DNA from: Glaciozyma antarctica PI12
Lineage: Eukaryota; Basidiomycota; Microbotryomycetes; Kriegeriales; Camptobasidiaceae
Assembly (NCBI GenBank): GCA_002917775.1
Contig: KZ627156.1
Location: forward strand, 60,838-124,837
Direction: 5' to 3'
DNA length: 64,000 bases
Positions 50,122-61,951 of this stretch are shown here, one piece after another (the first letter of the stretch is position 1; every line of letters begins with the position of its first letter). A program made the position numbers and the translations under genes. The notes under the pieces were generated by a model that saw only the letters and a list, made by a program, of their open reading frames with translations, had not been told where the DNA came from and ran no database searches.

Positions 50122-51910
50122 ATGACTTCCACCTCGAGCTTCATCAGACCAGGCTACACCACTGGCAACTCGGACTGGATTGACGCGTGCGTTGCTCCCC
50201 GCGATTCCTGCCCCCGCTGTCCTCACTAACGCTCAACGCCTCTGCAGCCGATTCGAACGAGCAGTTGACATCATCCAATCGTGCGTACCGAGTGCAGCAG
50301 GAGTGGAGCAGGGAGAGCGGAGGGACTGACTCCTGTTGTTTGTTGCTCGTGACAGCCTTCCTCGAAGCGGGCCGATCCAGACGAGTTACGACGACAAGCT
50401 GGTTCTGTACAGGTGTGTCCCGCACTGCTCGGAGTGAAGGAGGAAGGAGCTGACCACAACACCCGCTGCCAGCGTCTACAAGCAGGGTACGCTGCGTTCG
50501 ACTCTCCCCGGCTACCTCTCCCTGCTGACCCCCTGCTCCCCTGCACAGCTACGGAAGGAGATGTCAAATCTTCTCGACCAGGGATGCTTGATGTCTTGGG
50601 CCGAGCCAAGTGGTGAGCTCTCCCGCCTTGCTGGTACGCGCGAACGCAGCTGATGGAGGAGCGGCGCAGGGACGCGTGGAACAAGCGCAAGGGGATGGTT
50701 GAGGACGACGCTAAGCGGGTTTATGTCGAGAGCTTGATCAAAGTGCGTTCGTGTGTGTGTGTATCGCTTGGACACAGCTAACACCGCGACCCAGATCCTA
50801 CGAGGGTTCTCCGACCGACCTCAAGCTGCGTCCCACATCCGCGAGCTCGAGAACTTCTCCCTCGATCCCCGCCAGGGCATTTCCACTGGTTCGTTCGTTC
50901 CAACCTACCCGAATCTCAAGCTAATCCCGCACAGGCTCTACCGCTCAATCCGATTCGGCCTCCTCAACCTCAGACGACCGTCCCCCTCCCTCCCGCCAAG
51001 CTCCTTCCTCCCGCCGCGCACCCCGTCCCCCTCCTTCCCAATCCCGCCGACCCCCCCCCTCTCACCACTCCGCCTCCGTCGCCCCCTCTCTTCCGGGCTA
51101 CGGTCCCCCTCGTACCGCTGCCGATCCCATCTACGAAGCCGGTAGCGGAAGCTCCGACTACAATTCGGAGGAGGAAGAACGTCGCCCAGGCCCTTCGCAA
51201 CATCGTCAGTCGTCCCAGCTGCCATTCCCCCCTCAACCACCCGCACGACTCCTCTCCCCCGCCCTTCCCTCGCCCAACCCCTTCCCATCTTTCGCTCCGT
51301 CGTCGGCATACCCTACTCCGATGTCGGTACGGAGTGGGGTGAGCCCGGCACCCCCGATGCAGGGGGTGCAGATGGCGGGGATGAGGCCTATGGCCCAGTC
51401 GCTCAATCTCCAGCAACAGCATCTTCAGCATCTCCAACTCCTTCAGCAGCAGCAGCAACTTCAGCCAGTACAAGGACAGGGACAGCAGCAACGACCACCC
51501 GCATTGGACGCGGCGCTTGAGCGGATTCAGAACAGTTTGACGACGCTGCATACGAGGATGAATGAGCTTGAGCAGCCGCAGCCCGGTTTGGTCAAGACGG
51601 CTTTCCTGCATCTCCTCGTCCTTCTTAACCTTCGACAAGCTCGTGCGTCCTCTCTCCTTCCTCCCTCTCCTCTCCTCCTCGCTCGCTCCCTGACCCGAAT
51701 CTCAGCGCTGACATCCACGCAGAAGGTCCCGAGCGACGGGTTCAAACGCGCGCCCTCGTTCTCCGTGTCCTTGTAGGCCTACTCCGGGGCGTCAGAAGGG
51801 TCGCAGGAGACCTCGCGGTGCTGCTGTTGGTGGTGAGGTTGGTAGGAGGGGATTGGAGGGGGTTGATGAGGGTTTTGCGAGTGGGAGGGAGGAGGGGGAG
51901 GGTCGAGTAA
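50122..51910 (+). CDS. Acyl-CoA-binding domain protein with hydrophobic C-terminal segment (ACBD4/5-like)
   Basis: The ACB domain carries long-chain acyl-CoA esters; tailed forms sit on peroxisomes or the ER. Nine exons keep phase: 50122-50186, 50248-50280, 50356-50412, 50473-50486, 50549-50612, 50670-50742, 50795-50888, 50935-51642, 51723-51910 (431 residues). The ACB domain (residues ~20-105) reads RFERAVDIIQSLPRSGPIQT, SYDDKL, YKQATEGDV, RPGMLDVLGRAKWDAWNK and AKRVYVESLI, with the ligand-binding Tyr and Lys residues. A long Pro/Ser/Gln-rich linker with an LLQQQQQLQ run leads to a coiled coil (LERIQNSLTTLHTRMNELEQ). The last exon is basic and hydrophobic (GDLAVLLLVVRLVGG), which would suit a tail anchor. 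Exon 4 is only 14 nt. Confidence 0.88.
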
Positions 51911-52224
51911 TGTATGTAGTTATGCTTGAGCCGAGAGGGTTGGGCGGAGAGTGAACGGGAGGAGAGAGGAGAGGAACTAGGTCGAGGTCAGTCGACGGCT
52001 GGCGCCTTGGCTGAGTTTTGGGTCGATTCGAACTGGTGTTTGGCCAGGGCCCTTGCACACTGTCTGGTTATCCAGTAGACTGGCTTGAAGCAGAAGAGCG
52101 CACGCGGCAGAGCAGCAAACACCAGCTCTAAGCCAAACGTTTAGTGACTTAGAGAAACTCGCGCCGTCCCTTGCTCTCCCTCCCACCACCGCCCTCTCCC
52201 CCCGTCAACGACGACCCACCAGCG
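51911..52224. other. Short intergenic region upstream of CDC14
   Basis: About 310 bp between two plus-strand genes. It should hold the terminator of the ACB gene and the CDC14 promoter. No element was recognised. Confidence 0.45.
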
Positions 52225-55200
52225 ATGCACCCCACCGACGCCGACGGGGACTCTCTCCTCTCCCCACCCCCTCCAGTCCTCTCCCCCTCCGGCCCCATCT
52301 GCACCTACGGCCCCCGCCTCGCCTACACCTTCTTCCCCTCTCCCGCTCCCCGCCCTGAACACCTCAACGCCGTCGATTCGGACGTCCATTTCTTCACTGT
52401 TGATGATCAGCTGCTCTACCTCAGCTTCTTCCAGGACTCGGGACCGCTCAACGCCGCGTGTCTTTAGTGGGTCGTTCAACACCGCCTTCTACAACGCAGA
52501 CACTGACCCAGCCACCTGTGCAGCCGGTTCTGCCTACACATTCACACTCTCCTCGAAGTACGAACTTCGCCGAGGGCGCGCAACCCTTGCACCCCTACTC
52601 AGCTGACAACCGCGCACAGGACCCGGCGTACAAGGCCAAACGGATCATCCTATATTCATCAGACGAGGCCGACAAGAAGGCGAACGCGGCGTTGTTGTTG
52701 GCGTTGTATGCGGTGAGTGAGGGCGAGGCGGTGCGAGCGGGCTGCGAGTGAGAGGGAGGGACTCGGCTGGGTGTTTGGGAGGGGCGGGATGGGAGTGCGC
52801 TGAGTGGTGGGCTACGCAGGGTGAGGCCAACGGCCTGAGTCACCTTGGGCGGCTGGTAGCTCTTGCGAGCTGATGGCTGCTGGGGTGGAGCGGGTGTGCG
52901 TAGCCTCCTCTTCCGTGCCGCGAGGGAGGACGGACTGGACGAGTAGGCTACAGCTGCCCTCCTCGAGGCTTCTGGTGCTTGCTAGTACTAGCAGGCAGGG
53001 GTAGCACGTCCGGTAGATCTATCGTTCCACGGTGAAGCTAGGCGGCCGCACGAGGGAGCCCGCGGGACGACTCCTCCACGCCGAAGCGCCTTGCAAGGCG
53101 CAGAAGCATGGAGGTGTTCTCGTCCTCGGTGTGTTCCTTCAGGACAAACCGACTGGAGCCGGGGAGCTGAGGACGAGGGAAGCCGGACGCAGCTCTGTTT
53201 ACTGAGCGCCCATCGTCGGGCGCGAACAAGCAGGGCTTCCGTAGGTCCTCTTTCCTCAAGTCTGGTCTGCGAAGCCTTCGCACCAGCAAAGCCAGCTGTG
53301 GAGGGAGGCGTCGCAGCGAACCCCCTCGGTTGACGTGCGGTTCTCGAATCGCGCGGCGACGGAGGTCGGAATCCTTGGAGAAGAGCCTTCCCGCGTGCCT
53401 GGATGTTCCATTGCGATACTGGAGCAGGAGGGTGGTCAGCTGGCTCCTTCGCTGAGTCGTGTGCTACGAGAGCGCACGCCGGCGGTGGTACACTCGTGAC
53501 AGATCTCCTGCTCGCTATGGAAGGGACAGCGCTTCGCTTCCCTGCGCCACGGGGACGAAGCGGTGAACAGTCGAGCTGGGAACGCGACGAGTCGGTTCGA
53601 GGGAGGGGCGGCATACGCGACCTTCCCCAGCTTTTCAGTGCCCTCGTGTGGCACAAGGCACTGGGGTCGTTGTTCGCGACGGGCTTCTTCCTCGGAACTG
53701 GTTCACGCTAGCGGCGACTGCAGCGAGTACGCGAGGTGGTCGAGAGGAGCCTCTCGGTTCGTCCCGCGTGCTGTACGAACGGAGGGAGGGGATGAACCTT
53801 GGACACTAAGGTGCTGAGCGCCTTTCGAGGCGTGAAGCATCAGGTGTGCGCTTTGTTCCCCCTTTCCTCCCCGCCGCTAACCGGGTCGCAAATATCGGAG
53901 GGTACGAAGGGCTGCTCGGGGAGCCTCCTTGCGTCTCGAGCACCTGCGAGGGTGTGCGAGAGCAAAGGTACGATCCCTGACGCGCTGTCGAACCTTGCGT
54001 TTGACGAGCTGCCTAGGTGAGATAAAGGGGAGAGGGGCGCGACGTGGCAACCTCCTCGGTCGCTGCGCGGTTTTCTACAAAGCGCGCGGGGTCAAGATGT
54101 GGTTGGTGCCGACGTGCAGTCTCTTCTCGTCGTTAGGCTGGGGTTCGGGCGAGGCGAGCGAGCGGGTGACTTTAGAAGCTCCTCCATTCGGCTTCGGCAC
54201 CTGGCGAGGTACCTGCCAGCGGTGCTCGGAACTCTGACCTCCCGTTTCGATAACGCCCCGTTTCGATAACGCGCTGGCGTGGACAGGCTGTTTCGGCTTA
54301 GGAGTCGCGTCATTGTCTGGCGACGAAGACGGGGCTGCTCGAACGCTCTTCGATGGCTGCGCGCTCTTGAGCGTGCGGCTGCGAAGTACTATAGGGTGGT
54401 AGCTGCCTGCCTTCTGCTGCTTTGCCTCTCACTAGAGGATGCGGAGAAGGAAGGAGGAAACGAGGCTTACTCAAGGAGTTGCGCGCTCTTTGCGAGCGCG
54501 TAGCCCTCTTGATGTGCCTGTGTTAACCTTCAACCCCCATTATGCGAATCTTCGAAGCGGGGAGTGGAACTGGTTAGCGAGCTGGCGCGGTGGGGTGCGC
54601 TTTCGTCGCGACTTGATAAGCGTGGAGCTTGTCGGGTTCGCAAACGATTCATAGAGCCACAGCTCGTCAGCTCACCATAACACCTACGCCACAAGTCTTT
54701 CCACGCTGCTCAACTCGAAACTGACTCGCTCCTCCCCAGATGATCGTTATGCGCTGGAGTCCCTCGGACGTCCTCCACCCCATCGCCTGCCTTGAACTCG
54801 TACGTCTTTCCTACTACCTCGCGACCTCAACTAACATCCCTACGCACAGCAACCTTTCCGCGACGCCGGCTACGCTCGCGCCGACTACCACCTCTCAATC
54901 CAAGCGTGCATCTACGGCATCTCTCGCGCCATCTCCCTCCGCCTCCTCGACCTCTCCACCTTTGACCTCATCAGCTACGAACTCTACGAAAAGGTCGAAC
55001 AAGGCGATTGGAACTGGATCACGCCTGGCTTTGTGGCGTTTGCGAGCCCCGTCGAACCGGCGTATGTGGCGACGTTGGCGGGGACGGGAGTGAGGAGGAT
55101 CGAGGGGGCGAAACCGAGGTTGAGCAAGGCGTTTAGAAACGTGCTGGAGCAGTTTGAGAAGGGGGGAGTCAAGGTCGTTGTGAGGTGAGTGGTCGTTTAA

Positions 55201-56641
55201 GGTGATTGAGGCGGGAGCTGATGAGGGGCGCAGGTTGAACAAGAAGTTGTATGATGCGGGGCACTTTACGGAGCGGGGAATGGAGCACGTCGAGAGTACG
55301 TACCTTCGTACAGCTGCGGTATGCGTGGCTGACCGAGCTCGTTTGCAGTGTACTTTGACGACGGAACGAACCCGACTTTGGAGATGTCGAGGCAGTTCAT
55401 CGACCTCGCGGATAGGACGATCGGTGCTGGAGGTTCGTTCTCGCTCCTTCTCTCCCAGTGTTAGCAAACTAACGAATGGGCGCAGGCGTCGTCGCCGTAC
55501 ACTGCAAGGCTGGACTCGGTCGTACTGGAACTCTCATCGGAGCCTACCTCATCTACAAGCACGGTTTCAGCGCTTGCGAAGGTGCGTTCTTCCTCTCGTC
55601 AACGCCACGACCGAGCTCATTCTCTCGCACGCAGCCATCGCCTTCATGCGCCTCATGCGACCCGGATCTTGCGTCGGTCCTCAGCAGCACTTCCTCTACG
55701 AGAACCAGATGACCTGGGTTCGCTGGGCCGCCGTCGACGCGCACAAAGCCGAAGCCGAAGCCGCTCGCCAATCCACTCCTCCTCTCCAGACCACCCGCCC
55801 CATTACCCCTCCCAACGAACTCGAGCTCGCCAACTCGCGCTCCCGCAACACCACTCCTGTTCCTTCGACGAGTCAGCAGCCACCGAGGACGCCGGGGAGG
55901 ATCGTCGCTGTACCGGGGCAGCCGAGGAAGACGCCTGGGAAGAGCAAGCATTCCGTCGCGAGTCCCGAGGTGAACGAGGCGAGAGCGAGAGAGCCGCTCG
56001 AGGAGGAGATGGAGGTTACGGACGACATGATGCTCGTGCAGGAGGACGAAGACGAGACCCAAGCATCCACTCCCGTCGCTTCTACCTCCGCCGCCGTCCC
56101 CACCGACTCGAATACGAACCCCGTCGCCTCGACCTCCCGCGCCTCTACCACCTCCTCCCGCCCTACCCGTATCGCTCGCGTTCGCCAACGTCCCCTCTCT
56201 GCCATTGCCGATAACCGCATGGTCGATCGCATCGACCTCGCCAACGGAGCTCCCCGCATGCAGGACTTTCGCCGCTCGAAGCCCGTGCAGGACCTCACGA
56301 CTCTCTTCGAAGCGAGTGCGGCAGAGGATACGGCTGCTGCTGCTGCTGCGGCTGGGCCAGCAAGGTACGACCTCCGTGGCGGAAGGACGACTCCCCTCCC
56401 TGCGCCACCGCAGGCGTCACCATCAAGGTTGCCTCAGCGCGTGCCGGCTAAGAGGCGTGGAGCGGTGCAGGATAGGGAGAGGTCGATCACGAGCGGTGGA
56501 GGAGCGCTTGGGAGCTGTCAGATGGAGAGTGTCGTTGGGATGGTCATGGGAGGACCGTCGGGGATGAATGGGCCGGCGCGGAGTGTGAGGAGGAGGAGGA
56601 GCAGTCTTGGGAGTACGGATTTCGTCCAGAGCACCGTATAG
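52225..56641 (+). CDS. CDC14: Cdc14 dual-specificity phosphatase
   Basis: Cdc14 reverses CDK phosphorylation at mitotic exit and septation. Exons 52225-52466, 52524-52557, 52620-52712, 54740-54799, 54850-55184, 55234-55295, 55349-55432, 55486-55581 and 55635-56641 keep phase (670 residues). The N-terminal domain shows RLAYTFFPSPAPR, DDQLLYLSFFQDSGPLNAAC and RIILYSSDEADKKANAALLL. The second domain has DLISYELYEKVEQGDWNWI and RLNKKLYD, then the catalytic loop VHCKAGLGRTGTLIGAY with its Cys and Arg, and RPGSCVGPQQHFLYENQ. The C-terminal third is disordered, Ser/Thr-Pro rich, with basic patches. Intron 3 (52713-54739) is 2027 nt, exactly between codons. The start ATG is at 52225. Confidence 0.94.
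52713..54739 (+). other. 2.03-kb intron of CDC14
   Basis: The donor GTGAGT and an acceptor CCCCAG preceded by ctgac bracket 2027 nt with no reading frame that continues Cdc14. The sequence is GC-rich and contains open frames on both strands, none with recognisable motifs. It also has a perfect 16-bp tandem duplication at 54241-54272. No terminal repeats or target-site duplication were identified by eye. Confidence 0.85.
54241..54272. repeat. Perfect 16-bp tandem duplication
   Basis: Two identical adjacent copies of cccgtttcgataacgc lie inside the long CDC14 intron. Confidence 0.95.
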
Positions 56642-57429
56642 GTTCCCTTATATTCCTTCGTCACTCTTGCGACGACTCTCCTCACCCCTCGCCTCGATCA
56701 GGAAGCTACGCCTTTCCCCCTCTTGTTTCGATCCCACTCTCCTCCTTTCGGATAGATTGTTTGTACCCCCCACTCCCCTCTCTTGTCGTTCCCATTTCGT
56801 CTTTGAATACCACTTTCGCTTTATCCTGAACATGCATGGACTGTACCTTGGTACGTCTCATTGAACTGCTTCGTCGTCGCCTGCATCTTCACGCTGTCCT
56901 CTTCTTCGACGTTGATTCCTTTTCTTTGATTCGCTCTGACTTCGCGGGTCTGTCCTTTGATCGGCTCGACTTTGGCTTCCATCTTGTGCTGCTTCACTGA
57001 GACGGTTCTTCGATGAACAGACCACTCCCCGGAGAAGCGGGAAACCGGGTCAGGACGACGGACGCGGATCTGCTCGGTGGATCTCGCTGGTCTCGCTGCC
57101 TGCCGTGTTCGATCTCACGGGGAACGGGCTCAATCCTGCTCTCGCTGCTCGCTCTGCTGTTCTGTCTGCCAGGTCACTCCGGACTCCGGATTGTCCGATC
57201 GCACAGCACTTGGACTTGGGCGCGTCGATGACGGAAAAAAGCGCCAAGTCATTTGTTTGCAAGTAGTGAGGAACTTCGTCCGGCTTTTCTCTCCTCACCT
57301 TCTCCTCTGACCCACAATCACTCGGCTCTCCTAGACGCCAGCACCGCGCGTCCCACTTCGCTTCAGCCACCGCCGAACTAGCGAACTCTCACAACCGCCC
57401 CTCACTCAGCCTCTCTCAGCCTTCTCCAG
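56642..57429. other. Intergenic region, no gene supported
   Basis: About 790 bp downstream of CDC14. The first 350 bp are C/T-rich and likely include the CDC14 3'UTR; the last part should hold the promoter of the next gene. Short open frames lack motifs. Confidence 0.45.
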
Positions 57430-58403
57430 ATGAGTCGTCGACTAGGAGGCTTTCGTGGCAGCAGGAACTCTGGCAACAGGAACAACGATAACGTCCCTAG
57501 CGGCCCCGTCTGTACGTTCCTCTCTGCTCCTACTGCGCGCAAGGTGCTGACTCGTCGCAGCTGGCAACCCCGGCTCCACCTCCTCGACCCAGTCTCTCGG
57601 TGGTGGCGCACCACGGATCATCGTCGTTGGCGCACCGTTCGCAGGGCGGAGCTTTGGAGGAGGGAGGCGACCGTTTATCGGTGGAGGACTCGCGTTTGGA
57701 GCGGGGTACGGCGCGTTTCGGTATGGCCGTGTGGGAGGACGAGGGTTCCCGTTCGGTTATTGGCCGCTTTACTACGGGCCCAATTACTACGACAACGACG
57801 AGGTACGTGTTTTCTGCGCTGGAGTGGAGACCAAGCTGACAAGAACTGCAGTACGGACCCTCGGACAACTCCTCACGACCTGGCGGACCACTCGTCGCCT
57901 CCTCCTTCTCCCCTCCTTCCTCCTCCTCCCCTTTACCCCAATACCTAATTCACGGCGACTCGACTTCCATTACTATCATCCTCGATTATCTATCCGCCTG
58001 TTCCGCCAACATCCTCATCCCTCCTACACCTTTAATAGGGGACAACGCCTACCCACCTTCAACAAACCTCACTCTCCTCCCCACTCCCAATCCCGAAAAC
58101 GTACAACAATACTACCGCGACTCCTCCTTCGCTCTCTACGCCTATTTCGACGACTTCGTCGCACCCCCCGAAGCCAGCATCAACTTCACCGCACCAACCC
58201 TCGAGCCATTCATCTACTCCGCAGCTCTGCGCAACACGACGTTCGACGCCTGTGTGAACGCGACGATTTCAGAGAATTTACCGATTGAGGAAGGGACGAG
58301 TGGGGCGATGAGAATGGGAATGCTGTTGCAGGGAGTTGGGCTCGGAGCGAAGGGGCAGTTGATGATGCTGGCGTTGATGGTGGGGATGTGTGGGTCGATG
58401 TAG
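57430..58403 (+). CDS. Glycine-rich, probable cell-surface protein of unknown function
   Basis: Exons 57430-57511, 57561-57802 and 57852-58403 keep phase (291 residues). The N-terminal ~95 residues are Gly/Arg/Asn-rich (GFRGSRNSGNRNNDN, GGGRRPFIGGGLAFGAGYGA) and end in an aromatic patch (GYWPLYYGPNYYDND). The C-terminal part has three N-glycosylation-type sequons (STNLT, SINFT, RNTT), two cysteines (SACSAN, DACVN) and a hydrophobic end (LMMLALMVGMCGSM), which fits a GPI signal or tail anchor. No classical signal peptide is present at this ATG, which is odd for a glycoprotein; an internal hydrophobic segment (RIIVVGAPFAG) is weak. I recognise no family. Confidence 0.75.
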
Positions 58404-59430
58404 GCTGTGGAAGGGTATATAGTTGTGTGAATCTTGGAGGAATTGCTGCAGTGACTTTGATAAATTGAGAGGAAGATGCCAAAGGAGGCTCGGAGCTCCG
58501 GCTACGACGGTCAGAAGGCTTGCACCTGCACGTATCTTTAGCGGATCAGGTGCTCCAGGTTTCAAGAACGTGAACAAGCCCGCCTGGCGTCCTTGCTGTT
58601 GGATTCCGCGGGCTCTCGCAAAAGGGGAGCAGCGAGCGCTCGAAACGCCGCTTCGGTCGAAGACCCGCCCTTCCTCGCAGTTCCCGCTCTTTGCCTTCTG
58701 CCACCTTAAGATCTCAGCTCCACCTTCTCGAAGCCAGCTGCTTCCTTTGATGGGCGAAGGATCACCTCTGTGCGACCTACCAGCGCGGTGGCGGATCGAG
58801 GGGGGGGGAGGGGAGGGGGGGCGAGAAGCTCAAGCTCGCTGGCTCCGCTGAACTCGCCGACGCTTCAAAAGTCTACGCTGTTGTTTTCGTCCACCGAAAG
58901 CTTCTGAGGAGCACGGGGTGCAGTTCCCGTCGGTGGCGCGGCGAAATGCGTGATGGGAATTCGCAGGGAGCAGGAGGGGAAGCGTCGGAAGAACTGGAAG
59001 CAGATGAAATGAGCTCGCTCAGGGTACGGCAGCTTCCCTTCCGCATGAATTCGGAGAGAAGATCTCGATTGAATCGGGAAGAGCTTGTGACTTCTTAACA
59101 TCCCCTCCAATCTCTTTCCAGGGGACAGGAGAGGAGGTGACAAACGCTGTGAGTGGTGTGGCTAATCGAAACCCGTTCGGCTGTCCTACTGTGCTAGGCA
59201 ACGGGGAGCTTTGGTACTTGCAAGATTTTGCTTGACGCCAGAGCAGTCTGAAGACTCAAACGAAGCAGCAAAAAATGGTGCGAGGAGAGCGAGAGATTCG
59301 GCGTGGAGGAACCTTCCTGGTTCGCGCGGTGCTGCCCATACAAATACAGCTCATACTACAAGTGATACCTCTCTTTCCCGTCATAAACGCGAAAGCTGCA
59401 AGCGACAGAATTGAGGCGCTCGCGAGCGAC
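58404..59430. other. Convergent 1-kb region, no gene seen
   Basis: This lies between the 3' ends of two surface-protein genes. It holds a G-rich tract at 58801-58821. Open frames are short and unsupported. Confidence 0.5.
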
Positions 59431-61951
59431 TCAGACTTGAAATGTCCCCGTGGTGCCGCAGTCAACGATGACTTGCGTCGCTCCCGCTGCCTTGAACTCC
59501 TGCAAAGCGGAAGGGATTTTAGTCAATATTACTGTTCGAATTAATTGAGGAGAAAGGTGAGGGAAGTGAACGCACGGCGATCTTGGCTCGGATATCGGCG
59601 CGCTGAGCGATGACAGCAAACCTGTTGGGAGGGCAGCTTGCAACGGAGAACGGAGTCTGGGGAGAAGTGAGAAGGTCAGGAACGGTGAGAGGAAAGGTAG
59701 CGAAGAGCGCCTTACAGAGGTCACACAAGCTGTGGGCTGGGCAAACACAGTTGATGAAAGCGTAGTGGTGGGGGTCGCCGCCTCGATGAAAATGGTGGTC
59801 CGAGGGATGTTCCGACTGAATGTGGTCGTAACGACGGTTGTCAAAGGCGTTTCAGCGATTGAGATGGTGGTCGTTTCGGTGCGGAAAGTCGGAGTGGGGA
59901 GAGTGGTCGATTCGACGACAGTTTCGGTTTCGGTGTCGAGAGGAGTAGGCGCTTCGGTGAACGCCGTGGTAGTTGTTCTGCAGGGGAGGTGGTCAGCGCA
60001 GGGGTTGAAAAGGACAGAGAACGCGCAGCTGGAGCGAGCGAGCGAGGAACTCACGTCGTGAGAGGAGTGGCCGCCTCAAAGAACTGTGTCTCGGTCAACG
60101 TAGATATTGTCGCAGGATCCGTATCGTGGCCGTAACGGGTTGAATGAGGGTGGTGGTTGTGGAGTAATAGTGCTGAGCAGGGCGCGGCGATCAAGAGGGA
60201 GGTTGCGACGTTGAGGAATCCCAGTCGCTGACAGGTACGCGTTGGGGCAGCAAGCCGCGGGGACGACCTGCGAGAAAAAATTCCGTTAGCGCAGCTCTTG
60301 GAGGGATACGCGAGCCACAAAAGACGAACGATTCGAACGACTTGACATGTGGAGATGCCTGCGAAGCAAGAGAAATTTAGGTCGGCCTGACGGAAGTCAA
60401 GCGAGGGAAAGAGCGTACCGACCAGAGAAGTGGTGAGAGACGTAGCAGCTGAGGTACGAGGAGTCGTAGTGACGAGCCTCGTGTACGTCGTTTCGTACGT
60501 AGAGGTACGAGTGAGGACCGAGAGTGCGGGGGTGAACGTAGTCGAGATCGTGTCGGTGATGGAGACCGTGTCGGGAGAGGAAGTGGCGGTGGTGAAGGTT
60601 GTGGAGGAGACAGTCGACGTGGGAGGAGTGGTGGTGCTGTCGATCGTGCTGGTCGAGATTGAGAGGGGAGGAACGGTCGTGATGTCGAGGGATTCGGTGC
60701 ATGACTCCGTGGGAGGGGTGATGGTTCGAGTGCTGACGGTTTCGAGTTGCGTGGTGGTCGAAGTCGACGTGGAGGTGACGGTGGTGGTTACCTCGACCGG
60801 CGGGACGCAGTAATCCGCTACCAAGTAGTAGAAATACAGTTGTACTGACGCGGGGATGCCAGCGCCATGAAGCTGTGCGGAAGCTCCCGCCAAGCTCGAA
60901 TAGAACGATCCACCTGCTCCACCTACACGCTAGAAATGTCAGCGTGCCCGGAAGGGAACAGCAAGAAGATGCACACCTCCTTGTGAACCGTTGACCGCAG
61001 CCCCGCCTCCTCTATACCCACCCCCTCCGGCGCCATCGTCCGCCTGCGTGTTCAAGACACCCCTCGAAGACAGGGAGCCATTCAGCAAGCCTCCCTTGCC
61101 GCTAGGCGAAGCGTTGCCTCCTGCATCTCCACTAAAACCAGTGGAGCTCACCCCTCCTGCTCCTCCAGCAACCTGAGCAATGTCAGCGAATCTGCTCCAA
61201 CTCCCTGGAAGAAGAACGCACGATAAGCCGGCAATCCCCCTCGCCGCCTTCGCAACCGGCTCCCACTGATCGATCAACAAAGCCTGCTCCAGGTCCGGAG
61301 CCAATGCTGGAGAAGCCTGCAATCGGGAGCGTTGGTCACGAGCTGGCGAACCCTGCGGGAACCGAAACGCACCTCCTCCACTCCTCGGACCTCCGGGAGC
61401 TCCTCTGTGATGCACTGGTGTCACCGAGCTTCCGAATGAGAGAGAGATTCAAGCTCACGCGTCCACGTAGATATACAGCGGATTCGCAGGAAAGCTGAGA
61501 GCCGGCCCGACGTCGGGGAAGGAGACGGAAAAGGCGCGCGGCCCCCTTCCAGGCGTCGCGCCAGCTGGTGGCCCGCCGATTATCTGAAAATGATAAAACA
61601 GAGATGGGACAACTGCAGGCTGGAAGACGTGCGGAGTGTTGCGTTCGGCCCTCGGTCGCCAGACGCATAGGTAGATAATCGTTGGCTTTCCGTTCACGTC
61701 GCCGGCGGTATTGAGAACCGCTAGACCAGCGGTATCGGAACAGATTGGGGTCGGGCAGCATTGTTCCTGGCCGGAAATAGTGTACTGTGGTACCCTGTGA
61801 AAAGTCACATCAATTGTGAAGACGTCGAAGCAGCGAGCCTGGCAAGGGAGGGGACTTACGGTCTCCCATCGACCGGGGCGCACGTGGCTTGACCTGCCGC
61901 GACGTGGAAGAGGGCGACGCAAGTGAGGACGACCGCGACGAAAGAATGCAT
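59431..61951 (-). CDS. Secreted glycine-rich/threonine-rich surface protein
   Basis: The first seven exons keep phase: 61951-61860, 61794-61459, 61428-61373, 61316-61222, 61172-60977, 60922-60419, 60358-60339. Later exons (about 60267-59431) are approximate. A signal peptide (MHSFVAVVLTCVALFHVAAG) is followed by a beta-rich Cys segment (QYTISGQEQCCPTPIC). Then comes a Gly-rich domain: GAPGGPRSGGGGFSSIGSG, VAGGAGGVSSTGFSGDAGG and DDGAGGGGYRGGGAAVNGSQ, closely like the ALK/LTK-type glycine-rich domain (PF12810). A long Thr/Ser stalk (TTTVTSTSTSTTTQLETVST and on) with repeats of the type FxEAxTP follows, likely O-mannosylated. A Cys pair (SCPPNRF) precedes the end, VDCGTTGTFQV. No GPI tail is evident. 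An adhesin or wall role is a guess. Confidence 0.78.

Noticed and set aside
52988-53656. A 222-codon minus-strand open frame inside the CDC14 intron as a transposase or other gene
   Set aside because: The translation is Arg/Ser/Pro-rich with no domain, and GC-rich DNA yields such frames by chance.
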